DNA of 64,000 nucleotides from Sphingomonadales bacterium (GTDB lineage: Bacteria > Pseudomonadota > Alphaproteobacteria > Sphingomonadales > Sphingomonadaceae). The stretch covers positions 1 to 64,000 of the forward strand of contig SEFZ01000002.1 of NCBI GenBank assembly GCA_004173185.1. Reading direction: 5' to 3'. How positions within the stretch are numbered: position 1 is the stretch's first letter; every line of letters starts with the position of its first letter. The notes beneath the pieces were generated by a model that was given only the letters and a program-made list of their open reading frames with translations, was not told where the DNA came from and searched no databases. A program made the position numbers and the translations under genes. This document shows positions 63,832 through 64,000 of the stretch, piece after piece.

Positions 63832-64000
63832 CACACGCACGCGTAGCACGGATCGAGCGAATTGGTGGCCCCGAAGTGATCGCGTGGGTCGATGTGGAAC
63901 TGCCGCCGCCGGGGCCGGGCGAAGTGCGGATGCGCAACACCGCGGTGGGGCTCAATTTCATCGACGTCTATTTCCGCACGGGGCTGTATCCCGTGCCGCT
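63828..64000 (+). CDS. Quinone oxidoreductase (medium-chain, QorA-like), truncated by the window
   Basis: Only the first 57 codons are present; the frame is open to the last base. It starts with the ATG at 63828 overlapping the SLC13 permease stop (ATGA). The residues IGGPEVIAWVDVELPPPGPGEVRMRN and VGLNFIDVYFRTGLYP match the N-terminal GroES-like domain of NADPH:quinone reductases of the zinc-independent MDR family. They reduce quinones with NADPH in the cytoplasm. The C-terminal NADPH-binding domain lies outside the window. Confidence 0.88.
   Translation, partial: MTHARVARIERIGGPEVIAWVDVELPPPGPGEVRMRNTAVGLNFIDVYFRTGLYPVP

Noticed and set aside
61999..63849. A 616-codon minus-strand frame over the SLC13 permease.
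   Set aside because: The permease on the plus strand has clear membrane helices and TrkA-C domains; the opposite frame is Arg/His-rich shadow.

Overview
The window is 64 kb of GC-rich chromosomal DNA that reads as a sphingomonad (Alphaproteobacteria, Sphingomonadaceae; Sphingomonas or a close relative). Pointers are a mannonate dehydratase close to the Novosphingobium type, a Zymomonas-like glucose-fructose oxidoreductase, an alphaproteobacterial heat-shock promoter before dnaK, exosortase-A-associated polysaccharide genes, and many short genes that look sphingomonad-specific. Genes are tightly packed, with frequent ATGA/GTGA stop-start overlaps. I see no rRNA, tRNA, CRISPR array, prophage or insertion sequence. 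The taxonomic call is inference from recalled families, not from a search.

Layout. 1-5 kb: a metalloprotease-like protein, a PH-domain membrane protein, a PCu(A)C copper chaperone, then dnaK-dnaJ. 4.9-6.9 kb: an OmpR-type two-component pair. 7-12.7 kb: a secreted sugar-oxidation operon (GFOR-like oxidoreductase, GH3 beta-glucosidase, GntP permease, gluconolactonase) behind a LacI-type operator. 12.8-17.8 kb: NUDIX, extensin-like protein, a divergent manD/GntR hexuronate module, a thioesterase. 17.8-21.1 kb: DUF1508, rnhA, thrB, ispH and a lipoprotein. 21.2-26.5 kb: a tandem glycine riboswitch and the gcvT-gcvH-(lipoprotein)-gcvPA-gcvPB operon. 26.5-34.2 kb: small membrane proteins, two methyltransferases, an EamA permease, an archaeal-type prolyl-tRNA synthetase followed by a gene with no ATG/GTG/TTG start (apparent ATT start), a pectinesterase and glpD. 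34.3-42.4 kb: rnr, a saccharopine-dehydrogenase-like reductase, and an ABC exporter coupled to a NodU-type carbamoyltransferase. 42.5-50.9 kb: PHA depolymerase, glucokinase, thiolase, MaoC hydratase and putA. 51-55.3 kb: a topoisomerase IB-MscS-glyoxalase operon and a dihaem peroxidase-like lipoprotein. 55.4-60.2 kb: one end of an exosortase-A-type exopolysaccharide locus. 60.2-64 kb: a divergent HTH/S24 repressor pair with a clear operator, an SLC13 permease, and a quinone oxidoreductase cut by the window end.

How the parts fit. The 7-12.7 kb operon can be read as one extracytoplasmic pathway: beta-glucosides are cut to glucose, oxidised to gluconolactone, hydrolysed to gluconate and imported. 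With ManD, pectinesterase, glucokinase and PHA depolymerase this suggests a plant-polysaccharide-using, carbon-storing lifestyle. The main non-coding observations are: a dispersed intergenic element present three times, each time filling the gap between two convergent genes; a family of GTCATCCCGGC-type palindromes between genes; four candidate operators next to plausible cognate genes; and several small genes (50-60 codons) that a length cut-off would miss.
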